From Siphonodentalium dalli (taxonomy: Eukaryota; Mollusca; Scaphopoda; Gadilida; Siphonodentaliidae): a stretch of DNA of 64,000 nt. Below the pieces are notes generated by a model. That model saw only the letters and a program-made list of their open reading frames with translations. It made no database searches and was not told the origin of the DNA. Below are positions 20,215 through 30,699 of the stretch, in pieces; within the stretch, counting starts at the first letter, position 1; every line of letters starts with the position of its first letter. Made by a program: the position numbers and the translations under genes. The stretch spans positions 162,925,043-162,989,042 of the forward strand of contig CP136069.1 of assembly GCA_032622095.1 (NCBI GenBank). The letters are read 5' to 3'.

Positions 20215-21951
20215 TATCTTCACACCGACCAATCGTCTCTGCGCTGTGGCGGGTGTTTGTCCGCTGTGCTGGAGTGTACGGCCGCTGTGGCGGTCAAATA
20301 GCGCTTTTTTCGAGCGATCGGAACAGAGACACTCACTTATATCGACATGGACAGATAATTATCATATTTATTACAATCGACGGTCAACCGCCCTTCAGGG
20401 TGATATTAGTGCCAACAGATGCACGCTTCCGCGCCTCTCCGTTAGTTTCTATGTCTGAGAAAAACGCTACACAAAATGCTCAGAAGACATATTTACGCAC
20501 AGTGAACCGTAAAATAAATTCTAAATACCGATCAGTCTATCCAGTGAACGGAGTTCAAATCGGGTTAAATGACGTCAAACCCGGTAACGCTTCAATATTA
20601 TTTTTTTCCACACAGTGTCTCATGACCACACACACTATGGCCAATTATAATGATGTGTTCACATGGAGTTATTGGTGGCCATGTTTGTATGTCGATTGAC
20701 CTTATGCATGATTTCATTTCCCCATCGACATGCCAATGTCAATCTGCATGACAAATTGAATAATGATCGGACCTATGATACGGTCTGCAGCTCGTAATAA
20801 TTAATTTAAATGGTTTAATTAATACTGAAATCCAAGATAGCTGACGCGACATTGTTTTTTGTCCGATTCACCCCCAAAACATCTCGTTCCATCTACCTTC
20901 CATTGTCAATCTCCAAGTCAAATTTCATAACGATCGGAACTAATTGTATGGCATGTTGCCCGTGCTAATGGATCCAATTTTGAAACCCAAAATGGCCGCT
21001 GGCAGCCATGCTTTTTTTCCGAATAACCAAAAATATGACTCGTTTCCCTTCTACGTGTCAACTGTCAATGTCATCATCCATGGAAAATTTCATATGATTG
21101 ATGAATCAATATGTAGCTCGTACTAAATGATTCGGGATGTACAAATGGCCGTACATACATCCATGTCATGGACCGCACCGGACGACGACATTATTAAGCC
21201 AATAATGTACGCAATATCCCGAGCCTTCAATTACCACTTCGCACAACATCAATTAAGTCATGATATAGTATCATGGAATATATGGGGATATGTAGGTGGT
21301 GATTGGCATCGTAACGTTAAGCATACACAGGTAGACGCGTTTAGAAATTGTCACACATCTCTTACTATAGCCACCACAATGTAAACAAGCTAGCAGGAAA
21401 TTGCATCAGCACTGAAACAACAAAAGAATTGGGTATTCACCACAGCATCAGCGTCATTCACGGCATCGTTTGCACTTTATGCATTTCTGTGTGACTATAG
21501 TGGTCCCCTTAGATCGCTGTTTTATCGACTATTACTGGCTTTTATGACATTTGGCCAATATGGATACGTTCAGGAATTATTGTAGCTCACATGAGGCTCA
21601 TCAGTAGGGTGTCAACGTTTAATCATTGTGTTAAAATCAGACTGTTTTCGGTGGGAAACAATGCCCAGAAACCATACCTAGGCATTTTGTGCAGAGTTTT
21701 TCTCAGAAACATAGAAACTAACGGAGAGGCGCGGAAGCGTGCATCTGTCGGCACTACTATCACCCTAAATGGCGGTGGACCGTTTATTGTAATAAATATG
21801 ATAATTACCTGTCCATGACGATATAAGTGAGTGTCTGTGTTCCGGTCGCTCGAAAAAAGCGCTATTTGACCGCCACATCGCTCGTACACTACAACACAGC
21901 GGACAAACATCCGTCACAGCACATAAACGATTGATCGGAGTGATCTTCGTT
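20215..21951. mobile_element. Foldback element with arms of about 270 bp
   Basis: The left arm (20215-20479) and right arm (21681-21951) are inverted copies with modest divergence. Landmarks in the left arm are 'GTTTGTCCGCTGTG', 'GGCGGTCAAATAGCGC', 'TTTCGAGCGATCGGAAC' and 'GCTTCCGCGCCTCTCCGTTA'; the right arm has their reverse complements. The frames at 20136-20699 (+) and 21623-21910 (-) look alike only because they read the two arms. The loop of about 1.2 kb holds a diverged tandem repeat and a frame at 21127-21384 with no recognisable domain. No transposase was recognised. Exact ends and target duplication were not resolved. Confidence 0.75.
20732..21120 (+). repeat. Three diverged units of about 160-170 bp inside the foldback loop
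   Basis: Units open 'CAATGTCAATCTGCATGAC' (about 20732), 'CATTGTCAATCTCCAAGTC' (about 20902) and 'CAACTGTCAATGTCATC' (about 21060). Each then has an 'AAATT..AT.A.GATCGGA'-like segment, and the first and third reach 'AGCTCGTA'. Confidence 0.5.
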
Positions 21952-22009
21952 CATATCGTGTTTAGAGTCAACAACGGGTTTTGTCCAACTTGAAATGTCT
22001 ACCTGCCCC

Positions 22010-22362
22010 ATTAAACCAGACCAAACTCCTAGGTTAGCAGAATTCTCCTTGCCCCTCCCCTTGGGTTGGAACTGTCTAACTGGCATAGCTCAAGCTTTCC
22101 AACTGTTTGAAATTTCCAACCTGACACCCATAAGGTTGGAAAATTTCCAACTAATGGTCATTTCAAACCAACATGGTGACCAAACGTAGAAGAATACGCT
22201 ACCGTTGCCATAAAAGCTACCAATTCCCCCACTAAGTATTGGTTGGAAAATCAAATAATGAGAACAACATCTATACCTATGAAATTTCGAACTGTTTAAC
22301 AATTTAACCAAAGTTGGGAGGGTTAGACACCCACATAACACCCCTGTCGGCACGGCCCTGTG
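22010..22362 (+). repeat. Dispersed repeat family C, copy 1
   Basis: 'CTTGCCCCTCCCCTTGG', 'GCTTTCCAACTGTTTGAAAT', 'TTTCCAACCTGACACCC' and a closing 'CCAAAGTTGGGAGGG' plus 'CACCCCTGTCGGCACG' parallel the reverse complement of 47505-47930. Paired TTCCAAC/GTTGGAA motifs recur throughout. There is no coding capacity. Confidence 0.6.
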
Positions 22363-22784
22363 TGGTGTTGAGTTTTATGTGTTGATTTTACGAGAGAGCC
22401 CCCCCCCCATTACCACACAAACGGATACCATCTAGCCACGCACATGGCATCACACCTTATACATAATATAAACACATGTCTGAGTATATAGTATAATCGT
22501 CGTGTTTGCATCGTAGACAACTGATCCCTTGAGACAAACTCACGCATAAGAGTGTAGATTTCAAACATATATAACAGTAGACTCACCAACCCCAACGTCG
22601 GACATGAATATTTGATACGTAAGGGAATCAGTATACGTCACATCGCATTACACACAAGCCGCACCGATGCAAAATTCTAGACTGGATTTAGAACATTCCT
22701 GTATTATATCACTTGAACCAGATTATACATGTAGTGATGTAGAGGTCGCGGTGTTAATATAGAAGAGAGGTCAAGATATCTTGG

Positions 22785-22880
22785 TCAGAGTCGGCATACG
22801 CGTTGTGTGATCACCGAAGAAAAACAATGCGTTGATATCGGTTAGTTCCCGGATGGGTGACCGGTTGCTAACGTTCGGTA
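22785..22880 (+). ncRNA. 5S rRNA-like segment (pseudogene or 5S-derived SINE head)
   Basis: 'GATCACCGAAG' (22809-22819) and 'CGGTTAGTTCCCGG' followed by 'ATGGGTGACCG' (to 22863) match the 5S rRNA internal control region in sequence. The spacing is about 42 nt against 40 in metazoan 5S. The 5' third and the closing 3' strand do not match well, so it is not a functional 5S gene. It may be a 5S pseudogene or the promoter head of a 5S-derived SINE. Confidence 0.6.
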
Positions 22881-22889
22881 ATCTCTACC

Positions 22890-23061
22890 ACATCGCACCA
22901 GTCATACTTCCTTTCTGACACTGACGCCGGCTGGATACTAGTCTGTGGTTTTCTATATTTAGCGCGGGGTTTTCCAGGCAAAATGGCGAAACCGATCGCC
23001 CCAAAGTAATATTTCCTATGTGCTTTGAGAATAATTCCCGCACTAAAAACTTAATGACAGA
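22890..23061. other. No feature recognised
   Basis: Short AT-balanced spacer between the 5S-like segment and the cysteine-rich frame. Confidence 0.35.
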
Positions 23062-23373
23062 ATGAAGAATTATATAGCGATAGTTTTGTTGACGCTTTTC
23101 GCAAGCTATACTCGTCAAAATTGCAGAAAATTAGAACTCTTGTGTTTGAGTTGCTATGCGTGTTGTCATGACAATGTCGTCCACGTGCGTTTAAACTTTT
23201 GTGTTGATAAAATAACCGGAGAACCAAATCACACCGTTTCGCAATATAGTTCTTTGGTTCTAGTGGGACTTTCCAAACTTAAGGTACGAAATTACAAAAA
23301 TTGTGTGCTTTATAATGGCACCATTTTGCTCTGTTCGCTTACTACAAATCACAATATCCCGATGGTGCGATAA
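23062..23373 (+). CDS. Doubtful small secreted cysteine-rich ORF (103 aa)
   Basis: The translation starts MKNYIAIVLLTLFASYTRQN, a plausible signal peptide: a Lys near the N-terminus, a hydrophobic core at about residues 4-14, then polar residues. Cysteines cluster at residues 21-35 (C-x6-C-x2-C-x2-CC) with further Cys at about 47, 81 and 91. Potential N-glycosylation sites NHT and NGT are present. No family was recognised. No promoter, polyadenylation signal or homologous copy is evident, and frames of this size arise by chance, so it may equally be noise or a single exon of a split gene. Confidence 0.15.
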   Translation: MKNYIAIVLLTLFASYTRQNCRKLELLCLSCYACCHDNVVHVRLNFCVDKITGEPNHTVSQYSSLVLVGLSKLKVRNYKNCVLYNGTILLCSLTTNHNIPMVR

Positions 23374-24589
23374 CTATAGGACTGCGCGCGAGTTTAAATA
23401 CGAGTACGGTATAACTACTAGACATGAAAAATTGGTCTGAAATTATATTTCTGTCTCCACGACATGCATAGGATATATAAAACCATATTCTCTGATTCCA
23501 GTTATCATGTCTAGGACATCGACAAGTGATGCAATTGAACAATCATAACGCGGAACTAGTCAATATCACTCCAACTATTTATAACATGTTCTTTTAATGG
23601 ACCTGCAAAATGACACGAATAATTACAGCCCAATTGCGTTCCTCAACAATAATCTGGATTTCGCCACCGGTTCATCATATCTGTAAACAGACAATAGCTA
23701 AGTACGGAAACCACGGTCTGTCAATCAAATCCGACGAGGCATTCTCGCGTTGTTTGACAACATACAATTTGAATGCGATAATCGTCCAAGAATAACTATC
23801 GATATTGATTCGTTGTTTAATAACACAAAGTCATATCGTGATTTTTCTTCCGTAATTATCACTATTGCCTGACATGCTAAATACAGCGACAAGCTCTCTA
23901 TTCATTTGAAGAGGTCTCATCCTACATATTCAGAACTCTCGCCTCCCCTTGATGATATCAAGCTCGTTTTGCACGGGGCTTCAACTGCTCCGTTCGGTTA
24001 CATGTAGCACTCTCAACGACTCGGCCATTTCCGTTTTGCTGAGGAAATAATCTTTTACATAAATAGAAACCATATACGTGCAATACTACAAAATACGGCC
24101 CTGGCAATAAGACGATGACCTTGACCTGTTGACACATTAATGTGAATGGAACAGAATGATAATGAATTAAATACTAATAAGTAGTAATAAATAGCGATAA
24201 TTAGTTCAAGTTGAACAGGCGATTGTCCCAACCAACAGACGTATTTACCGATGGTAAGCACATGGTCAATCACATGATTGAAATAGACCAACAAATATGG
24301 TTTATATTTATGAAAGAGGTTATTTTCTCAGTTTCGTTGAGAATAGCTCAATTTGCACTGGGCTTCATGCAACTGCTCCTCGAAGAATGTTTGCGTTTCT
24401 AGAAATGCTACGCCGCCTAATCATCAAGGTACGTTTCATTTCAATTTCACGGGTTGAAGACTTGTTTTGTGTGGATTTGTATAAAATGACAATTGTCCAA
24501 ACTTGGTGTCATATACAAATTGATCTTGCATAATTAGTTGGTTTATTTTCGACATATTTTCCACCATTTTGAGCAAATTTGGCAACTAT
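23374..24589. other. No gene recognised; intergenic
   Basis: Short frames at 23342-23542 (-), 23610-23795 (+) and 24055-24533 overlap one another and lack domains. Confidence 0.4.
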
Positions 24590-25135
24590 TCACAGGGTTA
24601 TATTTTAGCAAGAGCATCGCTTGGGCATGGCAAAATACGCCCGTGATAATTCCAACAAAGGGCCATAACTCTGGTTAAAATTGGCTGGCGGAAACAAAAT
24701 TCGAACTTGACCTGTATTAATGAGTAGTAAACGCCTTACCAAATTTCATTCCACTCAGTTCAAACTTACTAAAGTTATCATCCGGAAACGAAATTCAACA
24801 AAACGAGTCATAACTTGAAAACTGGCGGTCGAAACCCGAATTCGATTCGAACCTATATGTTGAAACATACAAACAAAAATGTCATTCCATTCAGTTCAGA
24901 CTTACTAAAGTTACTAAAATCCAGTGCAAATTCCCACAAAAAGGGCCATAACTCTGGTACAATAGGCGGGCGGAACACAAATTCGAACTTGACCTGTGTG
25001 TTGTGCTTATACATGTTACATGTAAACCCACATACCAAATATCATTCCATTCAGTTGAAACAATCTAAAGTTATCACCGGCAACCAAAAGCGGATGGACG
25101 GACAGCCATACAGACATACTGACTAATAGCATAAT
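24590..25135 (+). repeat. Dispersed repeat family D ('GGGCCATAACTCTGG'), copy 1
   Basis: Two to three internal units carry 'GGGCCATAACTCTGGT', 'GGCGGAA', 'AAATTCGAACTTGACCTGT', 'CATTCCATTCAGTT' and 'CTAAAGTTATCA'. It ends in 'GGATGGACGGACAGCC', 'ATACAGACATACTGAC' and 'AATACGGCCCG'. I recall this layout as common in molluscan genomes. The frames at 24815-25126 (+) and 24853-25038 (-) are internal to the repeat. Confidence 0.7.
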
Positions 25136-25182
25136 ACGGCCCGTTTTTAGCTCAACTAAACAAAGTCAAGTTTGAGCTATAT

Positions 25183-25400
25183 CAAACACGGACACATCCT
25201 TTCCACTAAAACTGTAATATATCAGGATAGATATGTGTGTGTTCGTCAACTATTTGTAATTTGTTTTCTGCGGTTGTTTCACGAGAAAATCCGTGGATAA
25301 AACATTTACATGCTATTTGCCAATACAACGTTGGTAGAAACACTACAGGAACAGCACACGGATACATCCTGTCCACAAACATTGTATTGTATCAGGAGAC
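25183..25400 (+). repeat. Two-copy direct repeat, about 171 bp apart
   Basis: 'ACGGACACATCCTTTCCAC' plus 'ATATATCAGGATAG' near 25187-25231 is echoed by 'ACGGATACATCCTGTCCAC' plus 'TTGTATCAGGAGAC' near 25357-25402. Confidence 0.55.
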
Positions 25401-26298
25401 GTTCGCGTGACTGTCACATATCTCCGCGGATGATGTTATCCCAATTGTCTACCTCCGTGAAACTTCTAAATTCGATTTCCGTTACTTGTTTCCGATTGCT
25501 GATCGTCGCACACGTTTTATGTTCCGATTCATTGCGACAAGCGTCAGATATACCGCGAAGGGTAATTCGGCGTGATGTGTGCAAGTGTCATTTTCTCCAG
25601 CATTATAGTCATAGAAGGAAATTCATTATAGTGTATATACATATATCCATTGATTCACTTTTACCGTTAAAAGTTGCCAAAAGTTTAGTCGCAGAAAATC
25701 GGGTGGTATTGCGATCGCGTACAGAGAAAAGATGGCTGATCATATTACCCCTAATCATATATACTAACTGCAAATATATCCATTGGGTAATAATTTCAAG
25801 GGACCAATAGCAACATTCTGTTTGGAGCAGTGTATTATCCTTCAGAAAATACTAACTTTAGTGACAAAGAATCATTTAATGTAGAGTGTGAATACATGAG
25901 TTTAAATGGCTGTAGAATATGATACTATATCTTGAAGGGGGTTGCAAACCAAATCAGGCCTTTTATGGGATCATCTCCTATTATACTCAACATAATATAT
26001 GCAACAAATGAATGAATTTGAGCCATGGATTAGTGCAAAAATACACATGCGCTCTATGAACAATGCAAACAACATGCTCATATTACAACAATTGTGTCAA
26101 TGTTTCATCTTTGTGGCAAACAAGAGACGGCGATGAATACCGTTATATATATACATATCTGCACTTCGTTAGAATAAGCATGCACATCGCACCCATGCAT
26201 ATAAGCCAATGTAGTCACACCCACCCATGCAGCGAGATAAACTAGTACATTATTCAGCACAACAAACAAGACACAACTTGTCAAATTAGCGAAATTAT
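25401..26298. other. No gene recognised; holds part of an unexplained 166-codon frame
   Basis: A plus-strand frame at 25310-25810 begins inside the direct repeat above. Its product shows no recognisable domain or convincing signal peptide, and the composition is that of random AT-rich DNA. I do not call it a gene. Nothing else is evident up to the next minisatellite. Confidence 0.4.
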
Positions 26299-26462
26299 CC
26301 ACAAAGGCCAGGTAGGATGGTCGGACTGAAGGCCGGGTATAGGATGGTCGGACTGAAGGCCGGGTATATAGGATGGTCGGACTGAAGGCCGGGTAGGATG
26401 GTCGGACTGAAGGCCGGGTATAGGATGGTCGGACTGAAGGCCGGGTAGGATGGTCGGACTGC
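26299..26462 (+). repeat. 25/27/29-bp minisatellite with TA-step length variation
   Basis: Six copies of 'GGATGGTCGGACTGAAGGCC' plus 'GGGTA', followed by zero, one or two extra TA dinucleotides, give 25, 27 or 29 bp. The minus-strand frames here (26105-26464, 26281-26481) with repeating Pro-Ser-Val-Arg are by-products. Confidence 0.9.
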
Positions 26463-26866
26463 ATTCTGCAGGTCTCTTCACCCTATATTGGTGTGATCAA
26501 CAACTTTTTGAGTACGAAGCACATATATATACACACACGCACACATACCGTGATATAGGCTAGCGCGGACACTCAATTACCCTCTCATACATAACATGAC
26601 GACATATTTAACTAAATATATTTTTAACACATTCCATTATATTATATTGGTGTTACACCTATATATTATATACTAACTGAGACCAGCTTTATTCAGCGTC
26701 GTGGAGTCTACGGCCCCTGTCTGCGATTCGAGCAAATGACAGACAAACCCTACTCTTGTATATGTATAGATAATACTTAGTAGGCTACGTCAATATATCC
26801 TCTAGCAAATACATGAAGGTTCATATTGGACCTAAATATTGACATTGGTTCATGTTGAACTTATTT
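26463..26866. other. No gene recognised; contains a GACAGACA-type repeat tail
   Basis: 'GACAGACAAACCCTACTC' at about 26738 followed by 'TATATGTATAGATAA' resembles the 3' tails of the composite repeats at 27240, 28440 and 46030. The body of that element is not recognisable. Confidence 0.35.
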
Positions 26867-27050
26867 GGTTCTGGAATAAGCCGATATTGGACATATACCA
26901 GTTATGCATTTGGATTGCGCGGGCCACAGTGAAAACACATATATAAAGAACGCCCGTGGTTCTGGAATAAGCCCATATCGGACTTTTACCAGTTATTCAG
27001 TTGAATGACGCGGGCCACAGTGAAAACACATATATAAAGAGCGTGCGTCT
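26867..27050 (+). repeat. 91-bp tandem duplication
   Basis: 'GGTTCTGGAATAAGCC' occurs at 26867 and 26958. 'GCGGGCCACAGTGAAAACAC' with a following ATATATAAAGA occurs at about 26919 and 27010. Confidence 0.8.
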
Positions 27051-27075
27051 GGTGCGGAAATTGGTCCATAGTAAG

Positions 27076-27215
27076 TTTTTTTCCATTTATTTAATTATTT
27101 TGTTTTAAATCTTTAATTTTGAAAAAACCAACACCGTTATAACATCCGTCAGGGTACCCCGAGTCACCACACCAATTTTGTTTCAAATCGGTCTAGGTGT
27201 CTGGGAGAAAAATCA
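27076..27215 (+). repeat. Dispersed repeat, 'CCCCGAGTCACCACACCAA' family, copy 2
   Basis: Partner of 1208-1350: T-rich lead, 'CAGGGTACCCCGAGTCACC', 'ACACCAATTTTG', 'AAATCGGTCTAGGTGTCTGG'. It is followed directly by 'ACAGACAGACGGAGAGACAA', a GACA tail. Confidence 0.6.
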
Positions 27216-27254
27216 GAACAGACAGACGGAGAGACAAATAGATCCTACTCTTTT

Positions 27255-27979
27255 ATATATATACTAGAAGGTGACCCGACTTCGTCCGGGGTTTGACCTT
27301 GAATTGTCTATTTTGAATGCCAAGGTCAAGTGGGGTCACGATTTGACCCGTCCAAAACACTGCCCGAACAAAAGTACCCGACAAAAGTACCCGTCGAAAT
27401 CCATCCGGTTTTACCCGATTTGACCTTTTAACCCGATTTGATTTCCACTCAAGTATATAAACGCGCCTCATATACACACGCTCATTAATTATCAAGTTTC
27501 AACGTAAAGATAAATTACCATCGGTGCCCGAGATATCGCCAAGACGTCTGAAACAGTCAAATGCATCGGCCGGTTAAGCGTTAACGTGATCTAACGTTAT
27601 AAACTCTAACGACGTCATAGAAGTTACGCATTGTTTTTATCCTGATGGAAGATAGTACCACTTCTTCTTGATAATCGAGGCAGATAACTAAAACGGATAC
27701 ATACGCATTATATATTGTTGGAAAGAGGAAACACGAAAGATTCTCACAGTGTCATTATTATGACTGGCATTTTATTATTCGCGCTTTTGCGAATCGATTT
27801 GTAAGCACCGAACTCAAATGAAAGTCCCGTAACACAGCGTAAAAACAGATTTGACCGCGGCACGTGAAAAGTTGACATCGGATCTGAAAATTGACAGGCC
27901 CATGCCACCCCCGGCCGAAAATACCCCCACATACCAAGTTTCATCGAAATCGGCTCGGTCGTTTTCGAGTCCATCGCGA

Positions 27980-28014
<35 letters not shown>

Positions 28015-28020
28015 GATCTT
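27255..28020 (+). repeat. Composite repeat E with 'ACTAG...CCCGACTTCGTCCGGG' head, copy 1
   Basis: The head 'ACTAGAAGGTGACCCGACTT' plus 'CGTCCGGGG' is followed by several 'ACCCGATTTGACC'-type repeats. Near the end comes 'CATACCAAGTTTCATCGAAA' plus 'TCGGCTCGGTCG' and a (CA)n run at 27981-28011. The layout resembles SINE or Penelope-like 3' regions. Boundaries are uncertain and it may be two elements end to end. Confidence 0.45.
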
Positions 28021-28034
28021 CTAAAATATATAAT

Positions 28035-28490
28035 AGACTAGCCGATGAGCCCGACGTTGTCCGGGCTATTCAAAAACCAAATTTCAAGTCGATAGCTCTA
28101 CCCAGCCCGACGTTGTCCGGGCTATTCAAAAACCAAATTTCAAGTCGATAGCGCTACCCGTTTCCGAGATCTGGTCTGCGCATGCGCGAAGCTGGCGTCG
28201 CACGGGCTCGGCGACCCGATAAAATTCGTATCCGGGGCAAGATACATTCACATACCAAATTTCAAGTCGATAGCTCCACCCGTTTCCGATATCTCGTCTG
28301 CGCATGCGCGAAGCGGGCGCCGCACGGGCTCGCCAATACGACAACGTCCACCGCCTGGTCAAACTACACACACGTACCAAGTTTGGTCCCGATCGGTCGA
28401 GAATCGTAGATTTGTATAAATGACAAACATACAGACAAACATACAGACAGACAGAGGTCTTCAAAATATATATGAGATATAGATTACATG
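28035..28490 (+). repeat. Composite repeat E, copy 2, with 57-bp internal duplication
   Basis: The head 'GACTAGCCGATGAGCCCGAC' plus 'GTTGTCCGGGC' is followed by 'AACCAAATTTCAAGTCGATA'. The block starting 'AGCCCGACGTTGTCCGGGCT' is duplicated at 28047 and 28104. A 'TCTGCGCATGCGCGAAG' segment also occurs twice. The element ends in a GACA-type tail and 'GAGATATAGATTA'. No reading frame is conserved. Confidence 0.6.
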
Positions 28491-28678
28491 TATGTTCTCG
28501 AAACATCCATTTCCAAGATATGGAAGGAGGGAAATAAACATATTGATTTATTTTGTTATAGTTTTTGGGCCTGTGTGTGATAACACTTGCCGTGAGTGGG
28601 CATTATAATCAAACATAGTTGCGCCGCTCACATATAATGTATCACACGTGGTCAGGTGATCCTGCCAATTGCTATGGT

Positions 28679-28796
28679 GCTGGTGGGTCCTGTTGTAATG
28701 GTATGATGCTGGTGGGTCCTGTTGCATTGCTATGATGCTGATGGGTCCTGCTGTATTGCTATGATGCTGGTGGGTCTGGCTGTATTGCTATGGTGT
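28679..28796 (+). repeat. 29-bp minisatellite, 4 units
   Basis: 'GCTGGTGGGTCCTGTTG' starts at 28679, 28708, 28737 and 28766 with few substitutions; each unit ends 'TATGAT' or a variant. Confidence 0.85.
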
Positions 28797-29879
28797 TTAT
28801 AATTATACGTCAGGTTATCACCACTTACATTATCTATATGTATGTATATATGTGGGGATACAGTACCAGCTTATAAGCGCACCGCTTTCGATATTATTGC
28901 AATATTTCGCCGTTAACATTGGGATATATCTCGAGCTTAATATTGCGATATCTTGCGCTTATTATATAAATCTTTAAATCGGTTTGGAGTGACAGCTTGT
29001 TTGAACGACGGTTAAAATACCTCGTTTTGCACATTCGCAATGTTTTCAGAGCATAGATATACTGATATGTTCACAGTCATTTGCCGATATACAGCTATTG
29101 GATTAAAATTATCAACATACCGGTCAAATGGAATATCTATCGAGCTCGAAAACTTTCAATGGAATGGCTGGCCTCCATTCTACGTGGACGTTTACGAATG
29201 GTCAGTTTGTTCTGCAAAGTCTATAATTTTCAATTGAAGGGGAATAACACTATAGCTTAGTTTGAATTCTGTTGCATTCTTGGAGCGAGACGGTGGAAAT
29301 GTTTCTATGATTTCAGCTATTTGCAATTAGGCTATATGGGCACATTTTGAGACACAAAAACAGGTGATGAATTATAGTATTTAAATCATATTTTATGTCA
29401 TAGATTGTTATTAAATCCGTATATCAAGTCACTTAAAAAAATTTACCGGTGACCTGAAAATTAAGTGGCCCTTTAAATGAGCGTTGTTACTATATTTTAT
29501 CACATAATTAGCCCCTAAATCCGGCCTCATATTTTTTTAATAAGGTCTTACTAAGACACACGTGTGTTATCGTCACGCCGTGACGTAAGCTCAATGACCT
29601 AGCTATGATAAGATTTAAATTCCCCATTTGAAGTTATTGATGTTCATCCATTAGTCACCTCGATTATGCATTTTATCTTCTGCAAATTAGTGGATATAGA
29701 AACTTCCCATAAGGGAAAAAGTAACTAAACACAATGTTAATTTAAGACTATAGATAATTCCCAGAAGATTAAGCCTAAGCAGAATTAGGTCCCCGGAGGG
29801 AGAATTTGGTGATACTATATAGCCCGTTGTGCGTGATAGCATCAGTAAATTCACCCTATAATTAGCTTCCGCAAATGAC
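28797..29879. other. No gene recognised; intergenic
   Basis: A loose inverted repeat ATAAGCGCA / TGCGCTTAT lies at 28876 and 28953. Weak similarity to 8137-8222 occurs near 29496-29590. The short frames at 29040-29237 and 29687-29905 are not recognised. Confidence 0.4.
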
Positions 29880-30490
29880 AGACACACTATCTGCAGACTT
29901 GTCAATGTCTGGATATGAGTTATTGGTCAATATTATATCTCACGTGACTTTATCGCATTCTGATTGGCTGCACACTGCTATACTATTTTACGATAGTACC
30001 CCAGTAGGATTCCTACATGCCTACTATTCTTTTTCTATTTATAGTAACAAATTCATTTTGCGAAATCGGGTTGCCGCCTGAAGATACGGCTAAACTTAAA
30101 CTATACCTTTTACGATACTTGTTGCAATATCGGTATATCATTAGATTTATTACTGAATTGTAATGATCTTACAAATGTCCGATCATAGCCTGCCAACGTA
30201 TTTAATAGTTTGTCCGTTTAGTTGGCAAGCGGCCAGTCCTAATTGTGTAATGACAGTGCATGGACGTTATTTATAATTTCCTTTTCCGCTTTTATCGATG
30301 TTAAGCAAGTTATCTTCTACAATTTCGCCAAAATGTCTTTGCTAATGACGTATTTATAGAAATAAATGTATGAATCATGAAGAGATGCTGTTAGAAGTAA
30401 CTAATAACATTGGTATGCTCCCCTATCAACGTCAAAAGATGGCCGTAAATTGTAAAATTTGAAACCGATTTCCAAAATTCAAGGTAAATA
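29880..30490 (+). repeat. Dispersed repeat family F, copy 1
   Basis: 'TCTGATTGGCTGCACACTGC', 'TTTACGATAGTACCCCAGTA', 'CTTTGCTAATGACGTATTTA', 'GAAGAGATGCTGTTAGAAGT' and 'GACCGATTTCCAAAA'-like blocks recur in order at 34066-34465. Coding capacity is absent. Confidence 0.65.
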
Positions 30491-30542
30491 AAAATGTGAC
30501 AAAATCAGACACAGAAATTGTGTGAGAATTTGCACCAATGTT

Positions 30543-30682
30543 TGATATAATATAATAAATAATGAATGACTTGTCGTTGACTATAACAAAATAGTGGTCC
30601 TCGAGGAGGAATATTCCTCCTCGATGACCACTATTTTGGCATAGTCAACTCCAAGCCATTCATTATCTATATAATATTCGCT
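30543..30682. repeat. Palindrome of about 140 bp with almost no loop
   Basis: The centre GAGGAGGAATATTCCTCCTC extends outward through 'AAAATAGTGGTC' / 'GACCACTATTTT', 'TTGACTAT' / 'ATAGTCAA' and 'AATGAATG' / 'CATTCATT'. It would form a cruciform or a long RNA hairpin. Confidence 0.85.
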
Positions 30683-30699
30683 TATAGTCAGTCACACAG

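Noticed and set aside
20136-21910. Two related genes on opposite strands
   Set aside because: Similarity of 20136-20699 and 21623-21910 follows from the DNA-level inverted arms of a foldback element.
25310-25810. 166-codon gene
   Set aside because: It starts inside a duplicated repeat and has no domain, signal peptide, or support for expression.
26105-26481. Pro-Ser-Val-Arg repeat protein
   Set aside because: It is a translation of the 25/27/29-bp minisatellite; unit lengths are not multiples of three except 27, so the frame is not maintained by design.
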